A model generated the notes under the pieces. It made no database searches, was not told the DNA's origin, and saw only the letters and a program-made list of their open reading frames with translations. Below, piece after piece: positions 61,796 to 64,000 of a DNA stretch of 64,000 nucleotides. Origin of the DNA: Blastomussa wellsi (Eukaryota; Cnidaria; Anthozoa; Scleractinia; Plerogyridae); the NCBI GenBank assembly GCA_947652115.1, contig OX393573.1:2400269-2464268 (forward strand). The letters run 5' to 3'. The translations under genes were made by a program, and so were the position numbers. Every line of letters begins with the position of its first letter. The stretch's first letter is position 1.

Positions 61796-62941
61796 ATGAA
61801 TGACCACGTGACTAACATGTCTAACGCTTCTACCAGCATGGGCACCGAGCCCTTGAAACCTACTCTGCTTGGGACAGCGGCATCCTTCGTCAGTGCTTCA
61901 TTAATTTGTCTTCTGATCATTGGTGCAATGGTGGCGAATGTCTTTGTTTGTTTTGCTGTTTACAAACAACGCTCTGCCAGGCGCATAACACGCTACTTCA
62001 TCATCAATCTCTGCCTGGCCGACATATTCATTACACTCATCAGCATGCCTGTGTGGCTAATTTTCTTGCTGTACGATAGCACGTCGGCTGTTCATCTCCT
62101 CGGTGAGCTATTTGTGACTATTTGGAGGCACGTGGATATTCTGTGCGGGACAGCCTCGATTCTGAGTTTGACGTCAATCAGTGTAGATCGTTATATCGCC
62201 GTATCTAGGCCGTATTCGTACGTGGAGTGTATAACCTCGAGAAGAGCACTGCTTATAATTGGGGGGATTTGGAGTTATTCCTTGACCGTTGCCGTGTTGT
62301 TTAAACCGTTGAGAGAATATAGAGGCGGTAAGAGAATCTGCGCCAATAGAGAGTTTTAGATCCGAGTTTACCGCGAACCACGAACCGCTGGAGGTCATAT
62401 GACCAGTCTTTTACTTCACGTTTGAGGTTTTCGACGTGCGTTTTCAACCTGAAAGCGTTTAGCGTACATCATATTGAAAAGGAAAAACCAAAAACATTTA
62501 CTTTCTACACACATTTACATACGATTTCGCTAGCATTTACTTTCTACAATTGTTTTATCCCACGTAATGATACAAAAATCTTGTGGAGCAAGTCTTTATC
62601 CATTAACAGAAATGCTAAATTTGATAAATCCTATTGGATCTTGAAAACAAGTGCCATTCATGGCTGCTGATTCAAAATGGCGTTCTTTAATCTACCGCCA
62701 ATCTAAATCGAATTGCGTTTGAATGTCCAACCGCAAACGGGTAACTACAAATCGCGGTTAGAGGTTCGCAGTAATCTCGTATCTAAAATTCTCTATTATT
62801 GGTAAAACATGTGAAGACAATGTAGAGAGGGCGGAAGAGCCTTTTTAGTGTTAGTACAAATGACATATAGCAACAGGTCTCTGCAACAAGTCTCTCCATG
62901 TGCATTGCTTCCAAAAACGGACAAGTTACTGCATTGAATAG

Positions 62942-62986
<45 letters not shown>

Positions 62987-63991
62987 GTATAACAACATAA
63001 TTTGGTTTTATCAACTGGGTTGATAATGTCAATTGGCCACCGTAATTATAAAGAGATTCAAGAGCTGACGTTTCGAGCGTTAGCCCTTCGTCGGAGCGTT
63101 ACTGTATTAATTCACATTTTGTGACAAGTTGAATTTTTGTGATAATCTTTATCGTTTGGCCAGAATGTTGTTGCTGCGATCAACGAGTTGGTTTGAATCG
63201 TTGCGACTAAGGGTGATGTGACCCATTTCTTGGACGGGGTGGTGGGAGAGAGGGGACTCTCATATCAAAGAGGGGTGTAAATTTTGGATGTTGGTCTCGC
63301 TAAGGCTAGGAAGTTCCAGACAAAAACGACAGCATTTTCGGTCCTCGTGGTCTCATTTAGGGTTACAAGCAACGAAATAAAGAAACATTGAGCCACGCCC
63401 AGATGTGTCTCTGTTAGGGTTTATAATTCAAAATTTCCGGGGGGCACCCCTGCCTTTGTTTAAATATTAAGTATTGAACAACATTGCGTAATGAGGTGAA
63501 ATATCTCACTCCCTCTCTCTGTCTTAGGTTACGCCCTTTTTGTCATGTTTGCAAGCTTTCTTCTACCACTGTTTGTCATCATCGCAGCTTATGGGAGCAT
63601 GTTTCGCGTTGCCATGCGACTCACACGTGACTCGACCAGTAGACAAGAAGAAGGAAGCCGCCATTGTTATAAAGAAGTTAAACGACACCTGAAGGCTGCC
63701 AAAACCATCGCTTTTGTCATAGGAACATTTTTGTGCTGCTGGGCGCCGTTCATAATCGTTAGTGTTTGCTATGCATTTTATAAGTTGGATCCAAACGGTG
63801 CAAGTGTCGCAAAGTGGCTGTCATACTTGAATGCTGTTTTGAATCCAGTAGTTTATACTTGTGTGGACAAACAGTTGAGAAGGCTGGTGAGGAAACGTCT
63901 TCTCTTTTGTTTACGCGGAAGGTTCAGGAGTTCTTCAAAAGGAGATCTGTGCGCTCATACAGAACATTCTTGTCCGATTACTTCCGTTTAA
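61796..63991 (+). CDS. Class A GPCR, biogenic-amine-receptor-like
   Basis: Two exons join in frame (61796-62327, 63528-63991) to 331 aa with seven membrane helices. The N-terminus has two N-glycosylation sites (NMS, NAS). Landmarks: N48 (1.50), LAD with D76 (2.50), W110 (3.28), D114 (3.32, the amine-binding Asp), TASI and DRY 131-133, P191 and Y199 in TM5, F245 and CWAPF with W249 (6.48), W274 (7.40), Y277 (7.43) and NPVVY 283-287. D3.32 with W7.40 and Y7.43 is the aminergic signature. TM5 keeps only one ligand-type Ser (S187, 5.46). The normally conserved Cys 3.25 is Val (V107), and the very short second extracellular loop has no Cys. TM7 lacks the opsin retinal Lys. The ligand cannot be assigned; it is probably G-protein coupled at the plasma membrane. 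Confidence 0.9.
62343..62802. mobile_element. MITE in the GPCR intron
   Basis: The left end CCAATAGAGAGTTTTAGAT (extending through ACCGCGAACC) matches the complement of the right end (GGTTCGCAGTAATCTCG ... CTCTATTATTGG). It starts only 15 bases after the splice donor at 62328. Non-coding. Confidence 0.85.
62943..63098 (+). repeat. Interspersed repeat family B, copy 3, inverted core
   Basis: The head is the same as in the copies at 8361 and 25312. The core between the TTGGTTTTATCAAC motifs is in the opposite orientation, reading CGAGCGTTAGCCCTTCGTCG. It lies in the GPCR intron. Confidence 0.85.
63235..63315 (-). repeat. Interspersed repeat family C, copy 2
   Basis: It is the reverse complement of the segment at 35558-35670 around AGGGGTGTAAATTTTGGAT and TTGGTC. 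It lies in the GPCR intron. Confidence 0.55.
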
Positions 63992-64000
63992 ATTAAAGGG

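Noticed and set aside
61796..63991. Opsin identity for the GPCR
   Set aside because: No Lys at the TM7 retinal-attachment position; the residues there match amine receptors instead.
1..64000. CRISPR arrays, operons or prokaryotic features
   Set aside because: All genes are spliced eukaryotic genes; the tandem arrays present have no spacers between units.

Overview
This is a eukaryotic nuclear window. It has many short exons with GT-AG introns, AT-rich non-coding DNA, and a dense load of short inverted-repeat elements (MITEs) and tRNA-derived SINEs. The gene set is a PRDM14-type regulator, an NMDA-receptor-like channel, UCP4, TBL3/UTP13, RPL7 and an aminergic-like GPCR. Gene compactness and repeat style also fit an anthozoan cnidarian, most likely a stony coral. 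That assignment is inference; no species marker is visible.

Layout: (1) 1733-4480 (+), PRDM14-like SET/zinc-finger gene, 4 exons. (2) 6134-15889 (+), NMDA-type ionotropic glutamate receptor-like gene, 8 exons, 964 aa, with unusual pore and ligand-pocket residues. (3) 15890-19455, no gene, fold-back elements. (4) 19456-26738 (+), SLC25A27/UCP4, 10 exons, 305 aa. (5) 29070-45713 (-), TBL3/UTP13, 29 exons, 981 aa. (6) 47200-51369 (-), RPL7, 5 exons, 244 aa. (7) 51370-61795, about 10 kb without a supported gene, containing MITEs, an hAT-like relic and a 21-bp minisatellite enclosed by inverted repeats. (8) 61796-63991 (+), class A GPCR, 2 exons, 331 aa. All exon junctions given were checked by hand for GT/AG ends and reading-frame continuity.

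The most notable find is two copies of the U17 (E1/SNORA73/snR30-type) H/ACA snoRNA, one in each of the last two RPL7 introns. They were recognised from their sequence and from H box, ACA box and m1/m2 motifs. U17 acts in 18S pre-rRNA processing. TBL3/UTP13, the next gene on the same strand, belongs to the small-subunit processome. The 29-51 kb stretch is therefore a ribosome-biogenesis neighbourhood: an SSU-processome protein, a large-subunit protein, and two copies of an SSU-processing snoRNA. RPL7 also carries a decayed tandem copy of part of its own third exon.

The other genes look unrelated to each other: a transcription regulator, an excitatory ligand-gated channel, a mitochondrial carrier and an amine-type receptor.
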